Origin: Halobacteriovorax marinus
GTDB lineage: Bacteria > Bdellovibrionota > Bacteriovoracia > Bacteriovoracales > Bacteriovoracaceae
Direction: 5' to 3'
Assembly (NCBI GenBank): GCA_002163155.1
Contig: MAAO01000002.1
Location: 434,001-498,000 of the forward strand
Length of the DNA stretch: 64,000 nt
Numbering within the stretch: the stretch's first letter is position 1; each line of letters opens with the position of its first letter. The translations under genes and the position numbers were made by a program. This document shows, piece by piece, positions 26,131 to 34,020 of this stretch. The notes under the pieces were generated by a model, which did not search any database, was not told the DNA's origin, and saw nothing but the letters and a program-made list of their open reading frames with translations.

Positions 26131-26553
26131 ATGGAAAGAACACTAAGTATTATCAAGCCAAACTCAGTACTTGATAACAATATTGGAAATATTATCGCTC
26201 ACTTTGAAAAACAAGGACTTAAAGTTGCTGCTGCAAAATTAGTTCAACTTTCAAAAGAAAAAGCTGAAGGTTTCTACATCGAGCACAAAGAAAGACCTTT
26301 CTTTGGAGAGCTAGTATCATTTATGACTTCTGCGCCTGTTATGATTATGGCACTAGAAGGTGAAGGCGCTGTTGATAAGAACAGAGAAATCATGGGAGCA
26401 ACTAATCCTTCTGAAGCAGCTGAAGGAACTCTTAGAAAGCTTTATGCTAAGTCTATCGGTGAAAATGCTGTTCACGGATCTGATTCTCAAGCTTCTGCTG
26501 ATAGAGAAATCAACTACTTCTTCGATAAGAACGAAGTACTTTCAAGATTCTAG
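26131..26553 (+). CDS. ndk: Nucleoside diphosphate kinase
   Basis: 140 residues. Transfers the gamma phosphate of ATP to other NDPs through a phospho-His. [11 protein letters not shown] start, [28 protein letters not shown] and the catalytic ENAVHGSDS are present. AAGGAG 8 bases upstream. Third gene of the sucCD unit, ended by the terminator at 26583; the pairing fits the nucleotide product of SucCD. Confidence 0.96.
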   Translation: MERTLSIIKPNSVLDNNIGNIIAHFEKQGLKVAAAKLVQLSKEKAEGFYIEHKERPFFGELVSFMTSAPVMIMALEGEGAVDKNREIMGATNPSEAAEGTLRKLYAKSIGENAVHGSDSQASADREINYFFDKNEVLSRF

Positions 26554-26582
26554 TATTTAAGATTCTATTCAAATAGCTAAAG

Positions 26583-26607
26583 GGCCAGGTGTAAATCTGG
26601 CCTTTTT
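26583..26607 (+). terminator. Terminator after ndk
   Basis: GGCCAG (26583-26588) and CTGGCC (26597-26602) with an 8-base loop and five T. Confidence 0.88.
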
Positions 26608-26629
26608 ATCTTCATTTTTCTTTAAGTCA

Positions 26630-26658
26630 TTGAAATTACATAGAATAGTCGTTATAAT
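26630..26658 (+). promoter_or_regulatory. Sigma-70 promoter of the carD gene
   Basis: TTGAAA (26630-26635), 17 bases, TATAAT (26653-26658): near-perfect. The predicted leader is about 100 bases. Confidence 0.85.
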
Positions 26659-26762
26659 TAATCGTCATTAAAGTCTACACTCCTGTAAATATTTCAAGGT
26701 CCATTGAGACTCACGACGCGATGCGATATAAATGAGTGAGTATATTTTTGGAGGTTTTTATT

Positions 26763-27236
26763 ATGTTTAAAATTGGTGATTATGCAGTTTGTCCAGGCCA
26801 CGGTGTAGGACAGGTATGCGATGTCGAAGAAAGAGAAGTTGGTGAAGAGAAATTATTTTTCTACATCATTAAAATCATCGCCAATGGTATGACGGTTATG
26901 GTTCCTACAAATTCAGAAAACGGAATTAGAGGACTGGTAGGAAGTGATGAGATTTCAAAAGTCTACACGCTCTTACAAAACCATGAAGTTGAAGTTGATA
27001 ACTCAACTTGGAATCGTCGTTACCGTGATTATATGACAAAGATTAAAACTGGTTCGTTGCTTGAAATTGCAGACGTACTAAGAGCACTTTTCCTTTTAAA
27101 AGCTAAGAAGAATTTAAGCTTTGGTGAAAAGAAGATGCTTGATCAGTGTCGTGACCTATTAGTTCAAGAGATTGCACTATCGAATGGTGATGATAAGAAA
27201 GAAATTAAAACTTCAATTAACGATTACTTTGCATAG
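26763..27236 (+). CDS. CarD/CdnL-family RNA polymerase-binding regulator
   Basis: 157 residues. N-terminal Tudor-like RNA polymerase-interacting domain: KIGDYAVCPGHGVGQV, followed by a helical DNA-binding half with WNRRYRDYMTKIKTG and EIADVLRAL, as in CarD/CdnL proteins that stabilise open promoter complexes. Start set at 26763 because GGAGG (26750-26754) is 8 bases upstream; an upstream GTG frame extension overlaps that site. Single gene with its own strong promoter, a terminator before it, and an 11-bp hairpin after it. Confidence 0.92.
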   Translation: MFKIGDYAVCPGHGVGQVCDVEEREVGEEKLFFYIIKIIANGMTVMVPTNSENGIRGLVGSDEISKVYTLLQNHEVEVDNSTWNRRYRDYMTKIKTGSLLEIADVLRALFLLKAKKNLSFGEKKMLDQCRDLLVQEIALSNGDDKKEIKTSINDYFA

Positions 27237-27237
27237 G

Positions 27238-27264
27238 TAGATCAGTTTAAAAAAAACTGATCTA
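27238..27264 (+). terminator. Hairpin after the carD gene
   Basis: Perfect 11-bp arms TAGATCAGTTT/AAACTGATCTA, 5-base A loop, short TTT tail. Weak as an intrinsic terminator; it overlaps the lysA stop codon on the other strand and could serve both genes. Confidence 0.6.
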
Positions 27265-28521
27265 TTTATGACTTATTAGTACGCCTTCTTTGTCGATGAC
27301 GTATTCCTTTATTTTCTCTCTCATATTATAAATTGAACTCATACTAAAGCCGTAAGCACCGACGTCACCAATACAGATTCGGTCATTGGTCTTTATGGGC
27401 GGTAACTCTCTATTGCTCGCAAAACTGTCCGCAGTTTCACAGATGGGTCCCACTACATGACTAGCTTTTAATACACCTGATCTCTTATTTAGAGGAAGAA
27501 CATGATGATAAGCTCCGTAGAGAGAAGAGCGGACAAAGTCATTCATCCCACCGTCAACGATAATAAACTTATTTTCTTCAGAGCTCTTTGTTCTAATAAC
27601 TGATGTGACTAGAACGCCAGTGTTGGCGACAATATATCTGCCTGGCTCAAAAACAATTCTTGGTTGTCTTTGATGGGAACCTTTTTTGGAAGTGTAATAC
27701 TTTTCAATAGTAGTAGAAACAAGAGACATGTACTCATCAATGGAGCTTAGCGGTTCATCCGGATGATAGGGAACTCCTAAGCCTCCTCCTACATCTAAGA
27801 ACTCCAAGTCCTGATCACAAGCAAGGGCGAGATTTGAAAGCTCCTTTAAGGCTTTTTCAGTGGCCTTCAAGCAAGTGAGTTGGGAACCTATGTGAATGGA
27901 GAGTCCTACCAGTAATACATTTTTTAAAAGTTTCTTGTTTTTGAGAATACCTTCAATGTCACTTTTTAGAATGCCAAATTTGTGACTCTTACCACCAGTA
28001 GAAATGTGTTTATGAGTTTTTACGTTGACCTGTGGGTTAAGCCTAAGGGCAACTCGCGCCACCTTATTTAATTTCTTAGAGACTTTAGCAATCATTTCTA
28101 ACTCTTCAACACTCTCAACATTGAAGGAGTAAATTCCCTGTGGATGAGAGTTTAGAGCGAGAGTGATTTCTTCTTCTGTTTTCCCAACACCTGAGAAAAC
28201 AATTTTCATGGGAGATATTTTTGCTTTCAAGGCCTGTTTAAGTTCTCCGCCTGAGACGATATCTGCACCAGCTCCCAGACGTTTTAAAGACTTTAAGAGA
28301 TTTAGATTTGGGTTGGACTTAAGAGCAAAACATACAAGTGGCTCAAATATATTGTGATCATTTGCACAATTAGAGAAATTTAGAAAATTCCTCTCTAGGG
28401 CCTCTACATTATAGAGATAAAATGGTGTTTTCAATTCTTTGGTTATAGAATGAATGCAAGTACCACTTAAATGAAGTTTGTTTTTCTTATAACTTAATGT
28501 TGGGTGTTGTTTAATATCCAT
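27262..28521 (-). CDS. lysA: Diaminopimelate decarboxylase
   Basis: 419 residues. PLP enzyme for the last step of lysine biosynthesis. PLP lysine at K68 in CFALKSN; GAGADIVSGGE, HIGSQ, GGGLGVPY (phosphate loop), EPGRYIVANTG, GPICETADSFA with the catalytic Cys and GAYGFSMSSIYN are present. There is no ribosome site; minus-strand TAAAAT ends 6 bases before the ATG, so the message may be leaderless. Divergent from uvrB with only 28 bases between the start codons. Confidence 0.94.
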   Translation of the reverse strand: MDIKQHPTLSYKKNKLHLSGTCIHSITKELKTPFYLYNVEALERNFLNFSNCANDHNIFEPLVCFALKSNPNLNLLKSLKRLGAGADIVSGGELKQALKAKISPMKIVFSGVGKTEEEITLALNSHPQGIYSFNVESVEELEMIAKVSKKLNKVARVALRLNPQVNVKTHKHISTGGKSHKFGILKSDIEGILKNKKLLKNVLLVGLSIHIGSQLTCLKATEKALKELSNLALACDQDLEFLDVGGGLGVPYHPDEPLSSIDEYMSLVSTTIEKYYTSKKGSHQRQPRIVFEPGRYIVANTGVLVTSVIRTKSSEENKFIIVDGGMNDFVRSSLYGAYHHVLPLNKRSGVLKASHVVGPICETADSFASNRELPPIKTNDRICIGDVGAYGFSMSSIYNMREKIKEYVIDKEGVLISHK

Positions 28522-28527
28522 AGATTA

Positions 28528-28533
28528 ATTTTA
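28528..28533 (-). promoter_or_regulatory. -10 box for lysA (leaderless)
   Basis: Minus-strand TAAAAT, then TAATCT, then the ATG. The same AATCT-ATG context occurs before the DUF523 gene at 49 kb. A -35 is weak. Confidence 0.4.
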
Positions 28534-28549
28534 ACCAAATATAGAAAAC

Positions 28550-30559
28550 ATGAAAGAAAAAAATAAGTTGTTTGATTTAGTTTCTGAATTTTCTCCCTGC
28601 GGAGATCAACCCCAAGCTATAAAGCTGCTCACTAGTAACTATCTTGAGGGTAAGAGAGAACAGACACTTCTCGGAGTTACGGGATCTGGTAAAACTTTCT
28701 CCATGGCCCATGTGATAAAGAATCTGGGAAAGAAAACACTTGTTTTAGCACATAATAAAACTCTGGCCGCTCAGCTCTACGCTGAATTTAAAGAGTTCTT
28801 TCCAACCAGTGCAGTTGAGTACTTTGTTTCTTATTATGATTACTACCAACCGGAAGCTTACGTTCCTGGTTCGGATACTTTCATTGAAAAAGATGCCAGC
28901 GTAAATGATGAAATAGATAAACTGCGCCATAGTGCCACCAAGAGTCTCTTAGAAAGAGATGACGTTATTGTTGTGGCCAGCGTGAGTTGTATATATGGGA
29001 TTGGTTCTCCTGATGAATATGAATCGCAAAAGTTAAATCTCTTTGTAGATGATGAAATTGATAGAGATGAATTTCTTAGAGATCTAGTGTCGATTCAATT
29101 TCAAAGAAATGACGTTGATTTCTCAAGAGGGTGTTTCCGTGTGAGGGGAGATCTGGTTGAAGTTTTTCCGGCCGATGAAGATAGTAATGTTATTCGCATA
29201 GAATTCTTTGACGATGTGATTGAATCCATTTCCATTGTTGATCCCCTTAGAGGAAAAGTTCTACAAACTTTAAAGAGAGTTGTGATCTATCCTAAGTCTC
29301 ACTACGTAGTGAGTGAGCAAAAACTTGAAGGAGCGCTTGAGACTATAAAGCTTGAGTTGCGAGAAAGGCTACAAGAGTTACAACAGCAAGAGAAATTAGT
29401 TGAGAAACAAAGACTCGAGCAACGTACCTTATTAGATATTGAAATGATGGAAGAGATGGGATTTTGTTCTGGGATTGAAAACTACTCGCGCCATCTCACT
29501 GGTAGTAATGTGGGTGATCCACCTCCAACACTAATTGATTTCTTTAAAGGTGAATTTCTTATGATCATCGATGAGTCTCATATCACTTGTTCGCAAGTAG
29601 GTGGGATGTACCGTGGTGATAGGGCAAGAAAACAAAACCTCGTGGACTTTGGTTTTAGACTTCCATCTGCACTTGATAATAGGCCTCTTAACTTTACAGA
29701 GTTTGAAGGGAAGCTTGATCAAGTCATGTATGTTTCAGCGACTCCTGGTAACTATGAACTTGAACAAACAAACGGAGAGTATGTTGAGCAAGTGATTAGA
29801 CCTACGGGACTTTTAGATCCTAGGGTTGAAATCAGAGACGCAACAACTCAGGTGGATGACCTTCTTATTGAAGTGCGAGCTAGAGTTAAAAAGAAAGAAA
29901 GAGTTCTCATTACGACTCTTACCAAGAAGTTAGCAGAAGAGCTGACAAGTTATTATCAAGGAGTGGGAGTAAAGGTTCGCTACCTTCATTCTGATATTGA
30001 TACGCTGGAGAGAATGGAAATTATCCGTGATCTACGCCTTGGAGTGTTCGATATTCTTGTAGGGATTAACCTTCTAAGAGAAGGACTAGATATTCCTGAA
30101 GTTTCACTCGTCGCTATATTAGATGCATGTAAAGAAGGATTTCTTCGTTCTGAGAGATCGCTCATCCAGACAATGGGCCGCGCCGCTAGAAATGAAAATG
30201 GTTTAGCAATCCTCTACGCCTATAAGAATACTAAGAGTATGGAGAAGGCGATAGGGGAAACGGCCAGAAGAAGAAAGATCCAGCACGAGTACAATTTAGT
30301 TCATGATATTACTCCCATGACTATAAAGAAGAAAGTTTCTGGGGGAATCATTGAAACCCTTAGAGGTACTCGTTCTAAGAAACGTGGAGCTGAAGACAAG
30401 CTGACCTTTGATGCTCACTTAGACCCAAAATCTATTGATAAACAAATTATAGACCTAACTAAGAAGATGAAATTAGAGGCGAAAGAGCTTAATTTTGAAT
30501 CAGCGGCATCTATTCGTGACGAAATACACGCATTGAAGGAATTGAAGCTTCTAATTTGA
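28550..30559 (+). CDS. uvrB: Excinuclease ABC subunit B
   Basis: 669 residues. DNA damage verification in nucleotide excision repair. Walker A GVTGSGKT, the beta-hairpin segment [21 protein letters not shown] (motif II), SATPG, helicase motifs with TMGRAARN, and a C-terminal UVR domain (about 630-665) that binds UvrC. Full family length. No ribosome site; the 28-base gap to lysA must hold both promoters. No uvrA or uvrC nearby. Confidence 0.97.
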   Translation: MKEKNKLFDLVSEFSPCGDQPQAIKLLTSNYLEGKREQTLLGVTGSGKTFSMAHVIKNLGKKTLVLAHNKTLAAQLYAEFKEFFPTSAVEYFVSYYDYYQPEAYVPGSDTFIEKDASVNDEIDKLRHSATKSLLERDDVIVVASVSCIYGIGSPDEYESQKLNLFVDDEIDRDEFLRDLVSIQFQRNDVDFSRGCFRVRGDLVEVFPADEDSNVIRIEFFDDVIESISIVDPLRGKVLQTLKRVVIYPKSHYVVSEQKLEGALETIKLELRERLQELQQQEKLVEKQRLEQRTLLDIEMMEEMGFCSGIENYSRHLTGSNVGDPPPTLIDFFKGEFLMIIDESHITCSQVGGMYRGDRARKQNLVDFGFRLPSALDNRPLNFTEFEGKLDQVMYVSATPGNYELEQTNGEYVEQVIRPTGLLDPRVEIRDATTQVDDLLIEVRARVKKKERVLITTLTKKLAEELTSYYQGVGVKVRYLHSDIDTLERMEIIRDLRLGVFDILVGINLLREGLDIPEVSLVAILDACKEGFLRSERSLIQTMGRAARNENGLAILYAYKNTKSMEKAIGETARRRKIQHEYNLVHDITPMTIKKKVSGGIIETLRGTRSKKRGAEDKLTFDAHLDPKSIDKQIIDLTKKMKLEAKELNFESAASIRDEIHALKELKLLI

Positions 30560-30695
30560 GGTAAAAATAATTACTTTAATTCAACTTAAAGTATTTATAG
30601 TTCGAATAAACTAAGCTTTATCATTCCTATCTTAATATAATAATAATATTACTGTGTTGAACCGTGTTTATTTTTCACACAGGTCTAAATCTTTA

Positions 30696-30724
30696 TTGAC
30701 GTAGTACTAAATTACTTCTATTAA
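30696..30724 (+). promoter_or_regulatory. Sigma-70 promoter of the exported-protein cluster
   Basis: TTGACG (30696-30701), 17 bases, TATTAA (30719-30724). Leader of about 60 bases before an AAGGAG ribosome site; the leader contains CAAATTT repeats. Confidence 0.6.
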
Positions 30725-30792
30725 CTCCCCATAACAAAATTTTGTAATTCAAATTTCAAATTTGATATAAACCGCTTTTTAAGGAGAACTAA

Positions 30793-31686
30793 ATGAACGT
30801 AGTTAAAAAAGCCCTAATTGGTGCAGCAGTTGTTGCAACATCTTTTTCTGCTCAAGCAATTGAGAACACTTTTTCTTTCAAAGTCTTTTCATCAGGACCA
30901 AACATCTATGCATGTAATGCTGGTATTAAGCACATTGCTGCTGGAGACACTCTAGGTTATAACGCCGGTAACGGTTCTACTACAGCGACTACTCCAGGAA
31001 CTTTCACTAAAAGTGGTTTCTACTACGGTCTTGTACAATTAAATGAAGACAATAACTATGCTTACGTTTCTGGATCTTCTGAAACTGGACACAGAGCTGC
31101 TGATGGTGGTTTAAAGTATGTTGTTGCTGCTGGTGAAGGATTTGCTAATGGACTACATAAAATAGAGAACGCACTTGGCCTAACTGCTCACAAAGCAGAA
31201 AATGGTAACCCTATTGCTCTTAAGTCTCTTCACTTTGAATTAAGTTCTGAACTTTACGGTGCAGAGTACTTTGTTGACATCTGTTACGATGGTCCAAAAG
31301 AAAATGTATGGGGCGGTCACTACGGTTCTGTAACTGAAGTTCTTGCTAGCGCTAATGCAACTTTCACTGACATTTCTGCACGTGGTACAAATGGTTTAAA
31401 AGATTATAAACTTCTTTCAGGACTTAAAACTAAAGTTGAACTTGTATGTACTGACGGTACAACACAAAAACTTGAAGCATCTACTGGTTATGCATCAATT
31501 GAAAATGATGCTGCTGCTTACTATTCAGATGTTTCTATCCAAACTGAAGCTGGAAACGTTGGTCCTAAGAAATGTGTTGTTAGATACTCTTTCATCGAAA
31601 CTAATACGACAAAACTAAGAATTAATTCTGCGCACAACATGCAAGTTATTCTTAACACTGAGCTTACTCAAACATTTAACGATTAA
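30793..31686 (+). CDS. Exported protein, first gene of the six-gene cluster (paralogue of the 37397 gene)
   Basis: 297 residues with a clean signal peptide (cleavage after AQA at 20-22). The mature protein is Gly/Ala/Thr/Asn-rich and beta-like, with four Cys. It shares with the 383-residue protein at 37397: CNAGIKH (here at 41-47), a SEL/SER-x-G-(A/S)-EYFVDIC stretch, a later single Cys in a strand (VELVC against FHIKC), and KCVVRY against NCVIRQ. The four cysteines align. Strong AAGGAG site, sigma-70 promoter and a following hairpin suggest the most abundant product of the cluster. I recognise no family; a structural surface subunit is a hypothesis only. Confidence 0.7.
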   Translation: MNVVKKALIGAAVVATSFSAQAIENTFSFKVFSSGPNIYACNAGIKHIAAGDTLGYNAGNGSTTATTPGTFTKSGFYYGLVQLNEDNNYAYVSGSSETGHRAADGGLKYVVAAGEGFANGLHKIENALGLTAHKAENGNPIALKSLHFELSSELYGAEYFVDICYDGPKENVWGGHYGSVTEVLASANATFTDISARGTNGLKDYKLLSGLKTKVELVCTDGTTQKLEASTGYASIENDAAAYYSDVSIQTEAGNVGPKKCVVRYSFIETNTTKLRINSAHNMQVILNTELTQTFND

Positions 31687-31703
31687 TAATTAATTTTAAA
31701 AAT

Positions 31704-31727
31704 GAACCTGTGATTTATCACAGGTTC
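31704..31727 (+). terminator. Hairpin between first and second genes of the exported cluster
   Basis: Perfect 10-bp stem (GAACCTGTGA/TCACAGGTTC) with a TTTA loop, then TATTTATT. The T tail is imperfect, so partial termination or 3'-end protection of the first cistron is likely. Confidence 0.75.
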
Positions 31728-31745
31728 TATTTATTAGGATTTGAA

Positions 31746-33323
31746 ATGAAAAACACTTACTTGCTTTCTCTATTTTTAGTTTTTTTATCAATAAATAGCT
31801 ACGCTAGACCTCAACTTTGTAAAGTTAATGCTTATAGAGCTCTTAACCATTCTGCATCTATTGATAAAAAAATTACTTACGCATACCAAAGCGAAGGTGA
31901 AATTAACGGTAAAACTCCTGGCCTCCTTATTAATAAGTGTAAAGATGCGGGACTTAGAAGAAAGTATTTACTGCTAGGGAACGGTCCTACAGTTCATGGA
32001 ATAAAGTCTTCTCATGTTTCTGTTTCTTACAATGATGTAGTCAACTCCCCATCATGTAAAATTGAAAATACTGGCTTTCCTACATTTGATCTTAAGACAA
32101 GAAGATCATTCTTTAAAAATAAAAAGACTTTCATGAATGAATGTGTCACTGGAAAAATTCGCCAATGGAGTCGAAAAAAATTAACATATACAGAATCACA
32201 AGATAACTGTCAGTTAACAAAGATCGATGATCAAACTTCAACTTTTAAAGGTGGAACTTGTTTTTTCAGAATTTTTCCAGATAGTGAATTTGTTGTTACT
32301 TATAGTATCGATAAGAAATGTACTGATGAAAACTTCTTAAAAACTCGTGGAATTGAGCCACAAGAAATTAATACAATGACTACGGTAAATATTGCTGGAG
32401 ACGATTCAGGCTCAACTTATGATCTAACTCTTATCGGATCTAGAGTCGTTAACTTTCAAATAGAACCTAGTAAGAAGATGATTTCTTTATCTGATGATTG
32501 GGGAATAAATGTTCCTCAAGTTCCTGCTCGATTTGAGTTACCAGATGTTCAAATGGCTGGACTTGAAATTACTGAGTTTGGTAAGAGATTTGGTTTAAAA
32601 CCTTCATGGGCCGTTAGTAACTTATGTGAAAAAAAATCGTGCTTTAATGGACTATGTACTAGTACTTGTAATTATTCGAAACCACTCTTTGGTGAAATCT
32701 CTTTATATGAAGTAGAGAATGGTAAAAAATATTATCTCTCTTCTTGGTTTGAGGGGGGAATTATTCCGGCCAATTGGCAGGGAACTTTTGAGCCTCAGTT
32801 AAAAAACTTTAATCAGCTTTCTTTTGTCGCTGGGAAAAAATATATACTAGAAGTTGAGTTCAAGGATCCTAAGTTTGACTATGATCATTTTGGAAAAACA
32901 GTATCTTCTTTCTTTAAACCTATTCTTGGAATTCCAAATGTTGATTTCGCCATTAGTTTAGCATCAGGTATTCCTTTATTAAGAAATGTTACTGGAATAA
33001 CAACTATCGGAACTATAAATACAATTAATATGTATAACGGTAGTGGAAATTTAGGGCGATTCATTGAAGGTGAAGGAATCGATACTCTATCCAACTTTAA
33101 CTACTGGCCACCAATATACAAGGAAGTATGTCTAATTGGATCACCTAAATGTGCTGAAGTTTCAAATCGTCCTTATTTAACACTTGGAATGTCATTTGAG
33201 GTTGGTGAAAAGCAAGCAGATAGTTATGAAGTACCTGTAATCAAAGTTAAAACTTTTAGAAAATCAAGAATATTAGGAAATATAAACTATACAGAACAAA
33301 TTCCACACACTGTGTGCGAATAA
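31746..33323 (+). CDS. Exported protein, second gene of the cluster
   Basis: 525 residues from the ATG at 31746 (AGGA six bases upstream; an in-frame GTG earlier lies in the hairpin and is rejected). Signal peptide ends near residue 21 (SYA/RP). The mature part is about 60 percent beta-like with twelve or so Cys, including a CNYSK and a CEKKSCFNGLCTSTC cluster (about residues 298-315) resembling a small disulphide knot. No domain family recognised. A large exported accessory component is the inference from context. Confidence 0.6.
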   Translation: MKNTYLLSLFLVFLSINSYARPQLCKVNAYRALNHSASIDKKITYAYQSEGEINGKTPGLLINKCKDAGLRRKYLLLGNGPTVHGIKSSHVSVSYNDVVNSPSCKIENTGFPTFDLKTRRSFFKNKKTFMNECVTGKIRQWSRKKLTYTESQDNCQLTKIDDQTSTFKGGTCFFRIFPDSEFVVTYSIDKKCTDENFLKTRGIEPQEINTMTTVNIAGDDSGSTYDLTLIGSRVVNFQIEPSKKMISLSDDWGINVPQVPARFELPDVQMAGLEITEFGKRFGLKPSWAVSNLCEKKSCFNGLCTSTCNYSKPLFGEISLYEVENGKKYYLSSWFEGGIIPANWQGTFEPQLKNFNQLSFVAGKKYILEVEFKDPKFDYDHFGKTVSSFFKPILGIPNVDFAISLASGIPLLRNVTGITTIGTINTINMYNGSGNLGRFIEGEGIDTLSNFNYWPPIYKEVCLIGSPKCAEVSNRPYLTLGMSFEVGEKQADSYEVPVIKVKTFRKSRILGNINYTEQIPHTVCE

Positions 33324-33337
33324 TTTAGGAGAAATGA

Positions 33338-33862
33338 ATGAAAAAGTTAATTGCATTAATGACATTAGCGCTTGCACTAAACGTATCTGCTACTAACGTA
33401 GACGATCTTTTTGCTGGTGGAGAAAGAGAATTTGAATTTGATAGATTCGCTGACAACTCAATCCTTTTAGCAATCGATGAAGAAGCTGAAATGGCTTGTT
33501 CAAATGGTGTTTGTACTCTTCACGCAGTAACAAATAACTACGGTGGATTTGAAGTTGCTTTTAACGTAGGTGAAGGAAATTCTAACAGTAACGGTGGTGG
33601 AACAAATATCTATACTGGTAACGGTGGTTACAACACTAACGGTGACTCTGAACATTGGGGATTTACTGTAAAGTATAGAAGAGGTGCATGTACTCAAAGA
33701 ATTAAAGTACCTAAGTCTGTTTACTATGCGATCAACAGATACATGTTTGGTCTAATGACAGAAGAAGGCGGAACTAGAAGAGGTTTCACTCCTGCTGACG
33801 AAGCAATGATCATGTTCTACACAACTATCATGAGTAGAGCTAACGGTTGTACAATGCAATAA
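33338..33862 (+). CDS. Small exported protein, third gene of the cluster
   Basis: 174 residues, signal peptide ending near residue 18 (VSA/TN). Acidic start, a Gly/Asn-rich stretch (about 83-107), four Cys (two near 52-57, one near 120, one near 171) and a helical C-terminus. AGGAG lies 7 to 8 bases before the ATG. No family recognised. Followed by a hairpin, so the downstream part of the cluster may have its own promoter. Confidence 0.6.
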   Translation: MKKLIALMTLALALNVSATNVDDLFAGGEREFEFDRFADNSILLAIDEEAEMACSNGVCTLHAVTNNYGGFEVAFNVGEGNSNSNGGGTNIYTGNGGYNTNGDSEHWGFTVKYRRGACTQRIKVPKSVYYAINRYMFGLMTEEGGTRRGFTPADEAMIMFYTTIMSRANGCTMQ

Positions 33863-33876
33863 TTTTTATATATAGA

Positions 33877-33900
33877 TTGGCCTTCCTTAGGGAAGGTCAA
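33877..33900 (+). terminator. Hairpin after the third gene of the cluster
   Basis: Arms TTGGCCTTCC/GGAAGGTCAA (one G-T pair) with a TTAG loop. The downstream T run is poor, so termination is uncertain. Confidence 0.6.
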
Positions 33901-34020
33901 TTATGTGTAAGGCATTGAAAACAAAGCATAAAAGACTAAATAAAATACCAAGAAAATATTTCATAAAATAACTACTCAACCTCGAGTTCTGCTATTATCG
34001 GCAAGAATTTGGAGACTAAC

